NCBI GenBank assembly: GCA_963522145.1
Contig: CAUQXI010000005.1
Span: 1 to 64,000 of the forward strand
Direction: 5' to 3'
DNA length: 64,000 bases
From: Mesorhizobium_B sp963522145
Lineage (GTDB): Bacteria > Pseudomonadota > Alphaproteobacteria > Rhizobiales > Rhizobiaceae
Shown here: positions 26,066 to 34,634 of the stretch, one piece after another
Numbering within the stretch: position 1 is the first letter of the stretch
How the letters are laid out: each line of letters begins with the position of its first letter
Notes under the pieces: model-generated
What the model was told of the DNA's origin: nothing
Seen by the model: the letters and a program-made list of their open reading frames with translations, nothing else
The model's database searches: none
Translations under genes and position numbers: made by a program

Positions 26066-26094
26066 TTGCGCAAGGTGGAAGCGCCATCCTATCT
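26066..26094 (+). promoter_or_regulatory. Predicted clpP promoter (sigma-70 or heat-shock sigma-32 like)
   Basis: CTTGCGC (TTGCGC at 26066-26071) and CCTATCT (CTATCT at 26089-26094) are 17 bp apart. The CTTG and CCTAT parts resemble alphaproteobacterial RpoH promoters, which would fit clpP, but the same elements pass as a sigma-70 promoter. Confidence 0.5.
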
Positions 26095-26169
26095 ACCGGA
26101 CAACAACTCCCAGCCTGATTCCGCCTGAACAAGCCTGCGGGGTCAACGCATCCCAGGAAGGGCCGTCCC

Positions 26170-26805
26170 GTGAAAGATCCCGTTCAGACCTACATGAATC
26201 TCGTGCCGATGGTGGTCGAGCAGACCAATCGCGGCGAGCGTGCCTATGACATCTTCTCGCGCCTGTTGAAGGAGCGCATCATCTTCATCACCGGGCCGGT
26301 CGAGGACGGCATGGCGACGCTTGTCTGCGCGCAGCTGCTTTTCCTTGAAGCCGAGAACCCGAAAAAGGAAATCTCGCTCTACATCAATTCGCCCGGCGGT
26401 GTTGTGACCTCCGGCATGGCGATCTACGATACGATGCAGTTCATCAAGCCGGCGGTGTCCACCCTTTGCACCGGGCAGGCGGCTTCCATGGGATCGCTGC
26501 TGCTTTGCGCCGGCCACAAGGACATGCGCTTTGCCACACCCAATGCGCGGATCATGGTGCACCAGCCTTCCGGCGGGTTCTCGGGGCAGGCCTCTGACAT
26601 CGAGCGCCACGCACTGGACATCATCAAGCTCAAGCGCCGCTTGAACGAGGTTTATTCCAAGCATACCGGGCAGGATTACGAAACCATAGAGCGCACCCTT
26701 GATCGCGATCACTTCCTGACTGCGGAGGAAGCACGCGACTTCGGTCTGGTGGATAAGGTCATCACCTCCCGCGAAGCGATGGAAGCCGCCGTTGCGGCGA
26801 GTTGA
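26170..26805 (+). CDS. clpP: ATP-dependent Clp protease proteolytic subunit
   Basis: ClpP is the barrel protease that works with ClpX and ClpA. The 211-residue product has the catalytic triad S106 (GQAASMGS), H131 (MVHQP) and D180 (LDRDHF). The start is GTG at 26170, giving the conserved MKDPVQTYMNLVPMVVEQTN; there is no better ATG. It is followed by clpX and lon in the order typical of alphaproteobacteria. Confidence 0.97.
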   Translation: MKDPVQTYMNLVPMVVEQTNRGERAYDIFSRLLKERIIFITGPVEDGMATLVCAQLLFLEAENPKKEISLYINSPGGVVTSGMAIYDTMQFIKPAVSTLCTGQAASMGSLLLCAGHKDMRFATPNARIMVHQPSGGFSGQASDIERHALDIIKLKRRLNEVYSKHTGQDYETIERTLDRDHFLTAEEARDFGLVDKVITSREAMEAAVAAS

Positions 26806-27025
26806 GAGGCTTCAGGCTGATCGATCATGACGTGGAATTGAGGGCCGCTGCGGCATTTCAGTCACATTTGGCTGTTCCCAGCGTAAGCTGGCGCAACTAC
26901 GTTAAGCGGATGTTGAGCGACGAAGTGCTAGCGTCGCTGGGTATCCGCAGCCGCGCGCGGATTGCATGGCGGAAGCGCCTGATGAGCGCTTTGCACGTGG
27001 AAGGCTGGAATAAAGGAAGTCAGGC
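26806..27025. other. clpP-clpX spacer, open in one frame
   Basis: The 220-base spacer contains an uninterrupted 75-codon frame from a TTG at 26802 that overlaps the clpP stop to a TGA at 27027-27029 that overlaps the clpX ATG. The predicted peptide is basic and shows no recognised domain. No clear ribosome-binding site precedes the TTG. I treat it as a spacer carrying clpX control signals, with the coding reading as a low-probability alternative. Confidence 0.35.
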
Positions 27026-28300
27026 ATGAGCAAGGTCAACAATTCCGGCGGCGACTCCAAGAACACGCTTTACTGCTCGTTCTGCGGCAAGAGCCAGCAT
27101 GAGGTTCGCAAGCTCATCGCGGGCCCGACGGTGTTCATCTGCGATGAATGCGTCGAACTCTGCATGGATATCATCCGCGAGGAAAACAAGACTTCCATGG
27201 TGAAGTCCCGCGAGGGTGTTCCCACCCCGCAGGAGATCCTCAAGGTCCTGGACGATTACGTGATCGGTCAGCCTTACGCCAAGCGCGTGCTGTCGGTGGC
27301 CGTCCACAACCACTACAAGCGGCTTGCGCATGCCAGCAAGAGCAACGATGTCGAATTGGCGAAGTCGAACATCCTTCTGATCGGGCCGACCGGTTGCGGC
27401 AAGACGCTGCTCGCTCAGACGCTCGCTCGCATCATCGACGTGCCCTTCACCATGGCCGACGCGACGACGCTGACGGAAGCCGGCTATGTCGGCGAGGATG
27501 TCGAGAACATCATTCTCAAGCTGCTGCAGTCGGCGGACTACAATGTCGAGCGTGCGCAGCGCGGCATCGTTTATATCGACGAAATCGACAAGATCAGCCG
27601 CAAGTCGGACAATCCTTCCATCACGCGCGACGTGTCGGGTGAGGGCGTGCAGCAGGCACTGCTCAAGATCATGGAAGGTACGGTCGCTTCCGTTCCGCCG
27701 CAGGGCGGCCGCAAGCATCCGCAGCAGGAATTCCTGCAGGTGGATACGGCCAACATCCTGTTTATCTGCGGCGGCGCGTTTGCGGGCCTTGACCGAATCA
27801 TCTCGGATCGCGGCCGCAAGACCTCGATCGGCTTCGGCGCGACCGTGGCTTCGCCGGAAGACCGCCGCACGGGCGACCTGTTCCGTCAGGTCGAGCCGGA
27901 GGACCTTCTGAAATTTGGCTTGATTCCCGAATTCGTCGGCCGTCTTCCCGTGCTTGCCACGCTGGAGGATCTGGACGAGCCTGCGCTGATCCAGATTCTG
28001 ACCGAGCCCAAGAACGCGCTGGTGAAGCAGTATCAGCGGCTCTTTGAGATGGAGAATGTGGAACTCACCTTCCACGAGAACGCGCTTTCCGCGATCGCCC
28101 GCCGTGCTATCGAGCGCAAGACCGGCGCGCGTGGCCTGCGCTCCATCATGGAAGCGATCCTGCTTGACACCATGTTCGAGCTTCCCGCGCTTGAAGGTGT
28201 GCAGGAGGTGGTTATCTCGGAGGAGGTCGTCGGCGGAAAAGCCCGGCCGCTTTACATCTATGCCGAGCGCGAAAAGGAAAAGGGCAGCGTGAGTGCCTGA
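27026..28300 (+). CDS. clpX: ATP-dependent Clp protease ATPase subunit ClpX
   Basis: ClpX unfolds substrates for ClpP. The 424-residue product has an N-terminal zinc domain with C17, C20, C39 and C42, Walker A GPTGCGKT at 120-127, Walker B IVYIDEIDK near 181-189, and the sensor and pore elements GYVGEDVE and RKHPQQEF. GGAAG lies 7 bases before the ATG. In this lineage ClpXP degrades cell-cycle regulators such as CtrA. Confidence 0.98.
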   Translation: MSKVNNSGGDSKNTLYCSFCGKSQHEVRKLIAGPTVFICDECVELCMDIIREENKTSMVKSREGVPTPQEILKVLDDYVIGQPYAKRVLSVAVHNHYKRLAHASKSNDVELAKSNILLIGPTGCGKTLLAQTLARIIDVPFTMADATTLTEAGYVGEDVENIILKLLQSADYNVERAQRGIVYIDEIDKISRKSDNPSITRDVSGEGVQQALLKIMEGTVASVPPQGGRKHPQQEFLQVDTANILFICGGAFAGLDRIISDRGRKTSIGFGATVASPEDRRTGDLFRQVEPEDLLKFGLIPEFVGRLPVLATLEDLDEPALIQILTEPKNALVKQYQRLFEMENVELTFHENALSAIARRAIERKTGARGLRSIMEAILLDTMFELPALEGVQEVVISEEVVGGKARPLYIYAEREKEKGSVSA

Positions 28301-28312
28301 TCGTTTTGCGAG

Positions 28313-28334
28313 GGGCGGCGGAAGCCGCCCTTTT
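28313..28334 (+). terminator. Intrinsic terminator after clpX
   Basis: GGGCGGC/GCCGCCC (28313-28319 with 28324-28330), loop GGAA, then TTTT. It separates clpX from lon. Confidence 0.7.
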
Positions 28335-28524
28335 GCATTTAGGGCGGCGCATGCCACCCTTGATTACGGCGCGCCCGGTAGCCACCTAACATCTTGTGGG
28401 GCAGCCACTTTTTCCGTGCTTGAGAGTGCCGGTGTCGAACACCGGCAAAGGCGGAACGGCGTGCCGCCCATGACAGCAGAGTCGGGGTCGGCCTTCTGGG
28501 CGGCCACGGCATGAAAGGTTGAAC

Positions 28525-30945
28525 ATGACCGACACTCCCGCATCTTCCCGCTCCGATGTGTTCGCGGTGCTGCCGCTCCGCGACATTGTCGTGTTTCCGC
28601 ACATGATCGTGCCGCTCTTTGTGGGGCGCGAGAAATCCATCAAGGCGCTGGAAGAGGTGATGGGCGCGGAAAAGCAGATCCTGCTCGCGACCCAGATGAA
28701 CGCGGCCGACGACGATCCGGCAGCCGATGCCATCTATGATATCGGAACGGTCGCAAACGTGCTTCAGCTCCTGAAACTGCCAGATGGCACCGTGAAGGTG
28801 TTGGTGGAAGGCAGCGCGCGCGCGAAGATCGATCAGTTTACCGATCGCGCGGACTATCATGAAGCGCATGCTTCGGTTCTGGATGAGCCGGAAGACGAGG
28901 AAGTCGAGATCGAGGCGCTCGCCCGCTCTGTGGTCTCGGACTTCGAGAATTACGTCAAGCTGAACAAGAAGATCTCGCCCGAGGTCGTCGGTGCGGCAAG
29001 CCAGATCGACGACTATTCGAAGCTCGCCGATACCGTGGCCTCGCACCTCGCGATCAAGATTCCCGAGAAGCAGGAAATGCTCGCCACCCTCTCCGTTAAG
29101 GAGCGGCTGGAAAAGGCCATGGGCTTCATGGAGTCCGAGATTTCCGTGCTTCAGGTGGAGAAGCGCATCCGCTCTCGCGTGAAGCGGCAGATGGAGAAGA
29201 CCCAGCGCGAATATTACCTTAACGAGCAGATGAAGGCGATCCAGAAGGAACTCGGCGAGGGCGAGGACGGCCGCGACGAGGCCGCTGAGCTGGAAGCCCG
29301 CATCAAGAAGACGAAGCTTTCAAAGGAAGCGCGTGAAAAGGCGGATGCCGAGCTGAAGAAGCTCAGGACGATGTCGCCCATGTCCGCGGAAGCGACGGTC
29401 GTGCGCAACTATCTCGACTGGCTCCTCTCCCTGCCATGGGGCAAGCCGTCCAAGGTGCGAACCGATCTCGGCTTCTCGCAGGAAGTGCTCGACGCCGACC
29501 ATTTCGGCCTCGACAAGGTCAAGGACCGCATCGTGGAATATCTTGCGGTGCAAAGCCGGCAGCGCAAGCTGAAGGGCCCGATCCTCTGCCTCGTCGGTCC
29601 TCCCGGCGTCGGCAAGACCTCCCTTGGCAAGTCGATCGCGAAGGCGACCGGTCGCGAGTTCATCCGCATGGCGCTGGGCGGCGTGCGCGACGAAGCCGAG
29701 ATCAGGGGCCACCGGCGGACCTATATCGGTTCGATGCCCGGCAAGGTCATCCAGTCGATGAAGAAGGCGAAGAAGTCCAACCCGCTCTTCCTGCTCGACG
29801 AGATCGACAAGATGGGCCAGGACTTCCGTGGCGATCCGTCTTCGGCGCTCCTGGAGGTGCTCGATCCCGAGCAGAACTCGAGCTTCATGGACCACTATCT
29901 GGAGGTCGAATACGATCTGTCCTCCGTGATGTTCGTCACCACGGCCAACACGCTCAACATTCCCGGCCCGCTCATGGACCGCATGGAGATCATCCGGATC
30001 GCGGGCTACACGGAAGACGAGAAGGTTGAGATCGCCAAGCGGCACCTGATGCCCAAGGTGGTGCGCGACCATGCGCTCCAGCCGCAGGAGTTCTCCGTCG
30101 CCGAGGAAGCGATCCGCGAGATCGTCCGCACTTATACAAGGGAAGCCGGCGTGCGCAGCCTTGAGCGCGAGCTGATGAAGCTCGGCCGCAAGGCAGTGAC
30201 CGAGATCCTGAAAACGGGCGTGAAGTCCGTGGCCGTGACAGCGGAGAACCTGTCGAACTATCTCGGTGTGCAGCGCTACCGCTTCGGTGTCGTGGATGCG
30301 GAGGATCAGGTCGGCGTGGTGACGGGTCTTGCCTGGACGGAAGTCGGCGGCGAACTTCTGACGGTGGAAGGTGTCATGATGCCCGGCAAGGGCAAGATGA
30401 CGGTGACCGGAAACCTGAAGGACGTGATGAAGGAGTCTATATCGGCGGCAGCGTCCTATGTCCGCAGCCGTGCGGTGGACTTCGGCATCGAGCCGCCGGT
30501 CTTCGAGAAGCGCGACATCCACGTCCACGTTCCTGAGGGCGCCACGCCCAAGGACGGGCCGTCTGCAGGCACCGCCATGGCAACCGCGATGGTGTCGCTT
30601 CTCACCGGGATCCCCGTCCGAAAGGATGTGGCGATGACGGGTGAGATCACGCTGCGCGGCAGGGTTCTGCCGATCGGCGGCCTCAAGGAGAAGCTGCTCG
30701 CGGCCCTTCGCGGCGGGATCAAGAAGGTGCTGATCCCCGAGGAGAATGCCAAGGATCTGGCGGACATTCCGGAGAATGTGAAAAACGCTCTGGAGATCAT
30801 CCCCGTCAGCCGCGTCGGTGAGGTTCTCGAACATGCGCTCACGCGCGTGCCGGAACCCATTGAATGGTCCGAGCCGGAAATCTCCGCCCCGGTGACAACG
30901 CCGGAGCTGGTGGAGGAAACACACGGCAGTACGCTCGCTCATTGA
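28525..30945 (+). CDS. lon: ATP-dependent protease Lon
   Basis: Lon is a cytosolic AAA+ serine protease. The 806-residue product has the N-terminal LAN domain, Walker A GPPGVGKT near residue 355, Walker B FLLDEIDKM, and the protease dyad S680 (DGPSAGTA) and K723 (GGLKEKLL). The ATG at 28525 has AAAGG 6 bases upstream; an in-frame TTG two codons earlier is weaker. The 224-base region before it has the clpX terminator and presumably the lon promoter, which I could not place with confidence. Confidence 0.98.
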   Translation: MTDTPASSRSDVFAVLPLRDIVVFPHMIVPLFVGREKSIKALEEVMGAEKQILLATQMNAADDDPAADAIYDIGTVANVLQLLKLPDGTVKVLVEGSARAKIDQFTDRADYHEAHASVLDEPEDEEVEIEALARSVVSDFENYVKLNKKISPEVVGAASQIDDYSKLADTVASHLAIKIPEKQEMLATLSVKERLEKAMGFMESEISVLQVEKRIRSRVKRQMEKTQREYYLNEQMKAIQKELGEGEDGRDEAAELEARIKKTKLSKEAREKADAELKKLRTMSPMSAEATVVRNYLDWLLSLPWGKPSKVRTDLGFSQEVLDADHFGLDKVKDRIVEYLAVQSRQRKLKGPILCLVGPPGVGKTSLGKSIAKATGREFIRMALGGVRDEAEIRGHRRTYIGSMPGKVIQSMKKAKKSNPLFLLDEIDKMGQDFRGDPSSALLEVLDPEQNSSFMDHYLEVEYDLSSVMFVTTANTLNIPGPLMDRMEIIRIAGYTEDEKVEIAKRHLMPKVVRDHALQPQEFSVAEEAIREIVRTYTREAGVRSLERELMKLGRKAVTEILKTGVKSVAVTAENLSNYLGVQRYRFGVVDAEDQVGVVTGLAWTEVGGELLTVEGVMMPGKGKMTVTGNLKDVMKESISAAASYVRSRAVDFGIEPPVFEKRDIHVHVPEGATPKDGPSAGTAMATAMVSLLTGIPVRKDVAMTGEITLRGRVLPIGGLKEKLLAALRGGIKKVLIPEENAKDLADIPENVKNALEIIPVSRVGEVLEHALTRVPEPIEWSEPEISAPVTTPELVEETHGSTLAH

Positions 30946-30967
30946 GCGATTAGCCGCAAAAAAGCGC

Positions 30968-30997
30968 AAAAGCCGGGCGGAAGGCCCGGCTTTTTTT
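30968..30997 (+). terminator. Intrinsic terminator after lon
   Basis: AGCCGGGC/GCCCGGCT (30971-30978 with 30984-30991), extended by AAA/TTT, followed by a T7 tract. A second hairpin GGGGGA/TCCCCC follows at 31004-31020 without a T tract. Confidence 0.88.
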
Positions 30998-31051
30998 GTG
31001 AATGGGGGACGGTTTCCCCCTGTCTTTCTTGACCTTCAGGCTCTTTCCCGC

Positions 31052-31080
31052 TTGGTAGGCCACCGGCTTGTTCCTATGAC
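31052..31080 (+). promoter_or_regulatory. Possible hupB promoter
   Basis: TTGGTA (31052-31057) and TATGAC (31075-31080) are 17 bp apart, 85 bases before the HU start. Plausible but not strong. Confidence 0.4.
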
Positions 31081-31165
31081 AAAGCCGTAGAATGCCGGGC
31101 GACAATGCTCGAGCGACCATGGCTGTCCGGCCACAAGCAGTCGGACCAAATGAGAGGGAGTGCCC

Positions 31166-31438
31166 ATGAACAAGAACGAATTCGTTGCCGCGGTTGCGGA
31201 GGCGTCCAAGCTGTCGAAGGCCGAAGCGCAGAACGCCGTGGAAGCCATGGTGAGCGTGATCACCGGCGAGCTGAAGAACGGCGGCGATGTGCGCATCGTC
31301 GGCTTTGGCAACTTCACCGTGTCAAAGCGGTCGGAAACCACCGGACGCAACCCGCAGACGGGCGCCGAGGTGAAAATTCCTGCCCGCACCGTTCCGAAAT
31401 TCTCGGCCGGCAAGGGCCTCAAGGATGCCGTGAACTAA
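31166..31438 (+). CDS. hupB: DNA-binding protein HU
   Basis: HU is a nucleoid protein that binds DNA without sequence preference. The 90-residue product has the HU fold with VGFGNFTVSKRSETTGRNPQ; the arm core RNPQTGAE is intact. The ATG at 31166 follows GAGGGAGTGCCC. The clpX-lon-hupB order is highly conserved. Unlike IhfA in this window it lacks the IHF-type tail. Confidence 0.96.
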   Translation: MNKNEFVAAVAEASKLSKAEAQNAVEAMVSVITGELKNGGDVRIVGFGNFTVSKRSETTGRNPQTGAEVKIPARTVPKFSAGKGLKDAVN

Positions 31439-31470
31439 GCTTGCGGCTTTCCGCATCGCCGTACTGATCG

Positions 31471-31496
31471 GCCGGGCCTGCGCGCCCGGCTTCCTC
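31471..31496 (+). terminator. Probable terminator after hupB
   Basis: GCCGGGC/GCCCGGC (31471-31477 with 31484-31490), loop CTGCGC, then TTCCTC. The T tract is imperfect. Confidence 0.5.
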
Positions 31497-31534
31497 ATGG
31501 CGATCGTGTTGGACGAAACCGCGGGGAGGGCGCC

Positions 31535-31610
31535 TGGTGGGCGATGAGAGACTCGAACTCCCGACATCCTCGGTGTAAACGAGGCGCTCTACCAACTGAG
31601 CTAATCGCCC
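31535..31610 (-). tRNA. tRNA-Val (TAC)
   Basis: A 76-base minus-strand cloverleaf with acceptor GGGCGAT/ATCGCCC, anticodon stem CCTCG/CGAGG and loop TTTACAC giving anticodon TAC. The CCA end is encoded at 31535-31537. It lies in its usual place after hupB. Confidence 0.97.
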
Positions 31611-31624
31611 CCGCGCGGCGGCAA

Positions 31625-31653
31625 CGTCTAGGCTTTTCCACCCGCCGCCGCAA
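31625..31653 (-). promoter_or_regulatory. Predicted promoter of tRNA-Val
   Basis: On the minus strand TTGCGG (31653-31648) and TAGACG (31630-31625) are 17 bp apart, 15 bases before the tRNA 5' end. Confidence 0.5.
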
Positions 31654-31711
31654 GCCCGCCGATGCCTTCCAGAGTTGGAAGATTTAGCGCAGGGAATGCC
31701 GGCTCAAATGC

Positions 31712-31740
31712 TTGACAGGCATCGGCCTACCCCTTAATCC
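31712..31740 (+). promoter_or_regulatory. Predicted promoter of tRNA-Asp
   Basis: A perfect TTGACA (31712-31717) and TAATCC (31735-31740) with a 17-bp spacer, about 40 bases before the mature tRNA 5' end. Confidence 0.65.
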
Positions 31741-31780
31741 ACGCCCACACGCCGGGGCCACCAAGCTTCGGCGGAAATGC

Positions 31781-31857
31781 GCGGGTGTAGCTCAGTTGGT
31801 TAGAGTGCCGGCCTGTCACGCCGGAGGTCGCGGGTTCGAGCCCCGTCACTCGCGCCA
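31781..31857 (+). tRNA. tRNA-Asp (GTC)
   Basis: A 77-base cloverleaf: acceptor GCGGGTG/CACTCGC with one G-T pair, anticodon stem CCGGC/GCCGG and loop CTGTCAC giving anticodon GTC, TTCGAGC T-loop, encoded CCA. It diverges from tRNA-Val. Confidence 0.97.
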
Positions 31858-31925
31858 TTTCTTCTTCTTTTCACAGTCTTTACTTGGATCGCAGGCAGAA
31901 ATGTCGCGTCCGCCGCTGTTCGATT

Positions 31926-33134
31926 TCAGCCAAGTCTTGCTGACTGGGCCGATAGCGCGGGTGCGAAGTCGCCGCGCGGCTCGATAACGAGCGTCTCCAA
32001 TCCCAGCCACCCGGCCATCACGCAAAGCTCGGCACAAAGCTGTTCGGCAGTCTCTTCCGGCGCGCCGGGCTCAGCGTGAGCCGCGAGTACGCGCAAGGTC
32101 CTGGCCGGGCGATCGGCCTTGAGATCCAGGCGGGCGACGATCCGATCATCGAGAAGAAAGGGCAGCACGTAATAGCCGAACTGCCGCTTTTCGGCCGGCG
32201 TGTAGATTTCGATCCGATAGCGGAATCCGAAAAGCTGCTCCGTGCGATTTCGCTCCCACACGAGGGGATCGAACGGCGAGAGAAGCGCGCGCGCCGACAC
32301 ACGACGGGGCAGCCGCGCGTCGCGGTGCAGATAGGCTTGCTCCTTCCATCCTTCCACCGAGACCGGGAGCAGCACGCCCTCTTCGACGAGCTCCTCGACG
32401 CGGCCCACCATGTCGGCAGGCGAAAGGCGGAAATAGTCGCGCAGGCAGCGTACCGAGGCGATGCCATGTGCGCGCGCCGAACGCGCAATGAGCTGCCGAT
32501 GGGCCTCGGCCCGGTCCGGCACGGGCATCGTCAGAATCGAGGCAGGCAGCACGCGTTCAGGCAGGTCATAAACGCGCTCGAAGCTCGTCCGGCGATATGC
32601 GGCCGTGAGCCGGCCTGCCCAGAAAAGCCATTCGAAGGCGCGCTTTGTGTCGCTCCAGCCCCACCATCCTCCCAGCCCGCGCTCGCCCTCGAGGTCAGAC
32701 GCAGCAGTCGGGCCCCGCTCAACGACGGTGCGGAACACGTTCTCGATCAGGTCCGGCCGTTCGCGGCCGAAGCGCGCCAGTCCGCCATAGATATTCTCGC
32801 CGCGTGCGGCACGCTCCATGCGCCACTGCATGAGCGGCCAGAGATCGAGCGGCAGAAAGGACGCTTCATGGGCCCAATATTCGAAGAGGCTGCGCCGTCG
32901 CCCCTTCGCGGCGTCCTCCAGAAGGGTAGGAGCGTAGGCGCCGAGACGCGAGAAAAGCGGCATGTAATGCGCCCGCGCAAGCACGCTCACCGAATCGATC
33001 TGCACCAGGTTCAGACGGTCGATCGTCCGATTAAGATGTCCGCGATTGACCTCCGTTGACGGGCGCGGCGCCGCCAAGCCCTGCGCGGCGATGGCGATGC
33101 GACGCGATTGTGCTTTGGAGATCGAGATCGGCAT
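31926..33134 (-). CDS. YcaQ/AlkZ-like winged-helix DNA glycosylase family protein
   Basis: Members include E. coli YcaQ and Streptomyces AlkZ, which excise bases from alkylated or crosslinked DNA. The 402-residue product has the repeated winged-helix architecture: ISKAQSRRIAIAAQGL and LNLVQIDSVSVLARAHYMPLFSRLG at the N-terminus (the VQIDSV segment corresponds to the catalytic QxD motif of the YcaQ branch), SLFEYWAHEASFLP, and the C-terminal LLSPFDPLVWER. The frame extends 109 codons upstream, but the ATG at 33134 gives the conserved start. The 3' end reaches close to tRNA-Asp. The substrate is assigned by family only. Confidence 0.85.
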   Translation of the reverse strand: MPISISKAQSRRIAIAAQGLAAPRPSTEVNRGHLNRTIDRLNLVQIDSVSVLARAHYMPLFSRLGAYAPTLLEDAAKGRRRSLFEYWAHEASFLPLDLWPLMQWRMERAARGENIYGGLARFGRERPDLIENVFRTVVERGPTAASDLEGERGLGGWWGWSDTKRAFEWLFWAGRLTAAYRRTSFERVYDLPERVLPASILTMPVPDRAEAHRQLIARSARAHGIASVRCLRDYFRLSPADMVGRVEELVEEGVLLPVSVEGWKEQAYLHRDARLPRRVSARALLSPFDPLVWERNRTEQLFGFRYRIEIYTPAEKRQFGYYVLPFLLDDRIVARLDLKADRPARTLRVLAAHAEPGAPEETAEQLCAELCVMAGWLGLETLVIEPRGDFAPALSAQSARLG

Positions 33135-33439
33135 GATGCTCTTTTCGCACACGGCGCGGGAACAGAGGAAGATCAGATCTGCGGGCCGCATAACGCGGCC
33201 TCTGCTGAAGCGGCGCCAAAGAACGCTCTGTGCATGATGGTTTCTCCGCCTATATCTCGCGCGGACGTCGACCGCTTTCGTGCCAAGGCTGCGGCCTTGT
33301 GGTTCTTGCGTCACAGGAGGCGCTGGGCTAACGCTCGGCCTTAACCGGCGGCCCGCCCGCTGGTGAAAGGTTTTCTCGTCGCATAAACCGCGACGCTTCC
33401 AGTCAGCGCCTTCCGGCGCTGCATCAGGGTTCAGAGTGC
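33135..33439. promoter_or_regulatory. Divergent region between the glycosylase gene and the nuo operon
   Basis: This 305-base gap contains no gene I can support. A possible nuo promoter is TTGCGT (33306-33311) and TAACGC (33329-33334), spacer 17 bp, about 105 bases before nuoA. Both hexamers deviate from consensus. No operator for a known regulator was recognised. Confidence 0.35.
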
Positions 33440-33805
33440 ATGGACGCACTGCTTTATTCATATATGCCCGTGGTGATCTTCATGGGCGTCGCGCTTCTGA
33501 TCGGCCTGGCGCTGATCGTGACGCCGTTTCTTGTGGCCTATCGGAACCCCGACCCCGAAAAGCTGTCAGCCTATGAGTGCGGCTTCAACGCCTTCGACGA
33601 TGCGCGCATGAAGTTCGACGTGCGCTTCTATCTCGTGGCCATCCTGTTCATTATTTTCGATCTGGAAGTGGCGTTTCTGTTCCCGTGGGCTGTGTCCTTC
33701 GGTGCGATCGGCTGGCTGGGTTTCTGGTCGATGATGGCGTTTCTCGGCGTGCTGACCATCGGCTTCGTGTATGAGTGGAAGAAGGGGGCGCTGGAATGGG
33801 ATTGA
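33440..33805 (+). CDS. nuoA: NADH-quinone oxidoreductase subunit A
   Basis: NuoA is a membrane subunit of complex I at the junction with the peripheral arm. The 121-residue product has three helices and the conserved loop KLSAYECGFNAFDDARMKFD, split around the essential cysteine, plus VRFYLVAILFIIFDLEVAFLFPW. It is the first of fourteen nuo genes that run without interruption to nuoN. The end overlaps nuoB by 10 bases. Confidence 0.97.
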   Translation: MDALLYSYMPVVIFMGVALLIGLALIVTPFLVAYRNPDPEKLSAYECGFNAFDDARMKFDVRFYLVAILFIIFDLEVAFLFPWAVSFGAIGWLGFWSMMAFLGVLTIGFVYEWKKGALEWD

Positions 33806-34377
33806 ACGACGCTTCCGCGACCCTCGTCGCCCCGCGGCCTAGGGGCATTATCGATCCCGGAACCGGCCTGCCGGTAGGCGCGGACGATCCCACCTTCCAG
33901 GACTTTAATGCCGAGCTTTCCGACAAGGGCTTCCTGGTCACCTCGTCGGAGGCGCTGATCACCTGGGCGCGCACCGGCTCGCTGATGTTCATGACCTTCG
34001 GCCTCGCTTGCTGCGCCGTGGAGATGATCCACACCTCCATGCCGCGCTATGACAGCGAGCGCTTCGGCGTGGCGCCGCGCGCATCTCCGCGCCAGTCGGA
34101 CGTGATGATCGTGTCTGGAACGCTGACCAACAAGATGGCGCCCGCCATGCGCAAGGTCTACGATCAGATGCCTGAGCCGCGCTATGTGATCTCCATGGGC
34201 TCCTGCGCCAATGGCGGCGGCTCTTATCACTATTCCTATTCTGTGGTGCGCGGCTGCGACCGCGTCGTGCCCGTGGACATCTACGTTCCCGGCTGCCCGC
34301 CCACGGCGGAAGCGCTGCTCTACGGCATCCTGCTGTTGCAGAAGCGCATCCGCCGCACCGGCACAATAGAGCGGTGA
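33796..34377 (+). CDS. nuoB: NADH-quinone oxidoreductase subunit B
   Basis: NuoB carries the terminal N2 [4Fe-4S] cluster next to the quinone site. The 193-residue product has the cluster cysteines C72, C73 (LACCAVEM), C137 (GSCANGGG) and C167 (VPGCPP). The ATG at 33796 lies inside the end of nuoA; a longer in-frame start would overlap nuoA by 31 bases and has no support. Its stop overlaps the GTG of the following small gene. Confidence 0.97.
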   Translation: MGLNDASATLVAPRPRGIIDPGTGLPVGADDPTFQDFNAELSDKGFLVTSSEALITWARTGSLMFMTFGLACCAVEMIHTSMPRYDSERFGVAPRASPRQSDVMIVSGTLTNKMAPAMRKVYDQMPEPRYVISMGSCANGGGSYHYSYSVVRGCDRVVPVDIYVPGCPPTAEALLYGILLLQKRIRRTGTIER

Positions 34378-34634
34378 AGGGCATGAGCGAACCCGCCGAC
34401 ATGATTGTGCCGCTGCTGCGCGAGATGCGAGCTGAAAACAATACGCGACATCAGGACCTGCTTGGTCGCTTTGATATCGTTGAGAAGCGGCTTGCCTCGA
34501 TCGAGTCCGCGCAACAATCCTTCAAGCAGGCGTTGTCTGCTGACAGCCTGCTAAGCAGGCTTGTCACCGGTGAGTTCGAGCAGCGCATCGAAGCGCTTGA
34601 GCAGAAGGTCGAGCAACTGGAAGCGACGCGATGA
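34374..34634 (+). CDS. Small coiled-coil protein inserted between nuoB and nuoC
   Basis: The 86-residue product is not a known complex I subunit. After a short N-terminal helix (MIVPLLREMRAENN) it is almost entirely charged heptad-like helix, for example IVEKRLASIESAQQSFKQA and EQRIEALEQKVEQLEATR. The start is GTG at 34374, overlapping the nuoB stop (GTGA); ATG at 34383 is an alternative. Its end overlaps the nuoC ATG (ATGA). The double overlap and matching base composition argue that it is real and co-translated. Function unknown; an assembly or accessory role is inference. Confidence 0.75.
   Translation: MKGMSEPADMIVPLLREMRAENNTRHQDLLGRFDIVEKRLASIESAQQSFKQALSADSLLSRLVTGEFEQRIEALEQKVEQLEATR

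Noticed and set aside
28351..28420. Heat-shock promoter of lon (CTTGATT ... CACCTAAC)
   Set aside because: The spacing from CTTG to a -10 element is off by several bases for either RpoH or sigma-70, so no promoter is called.
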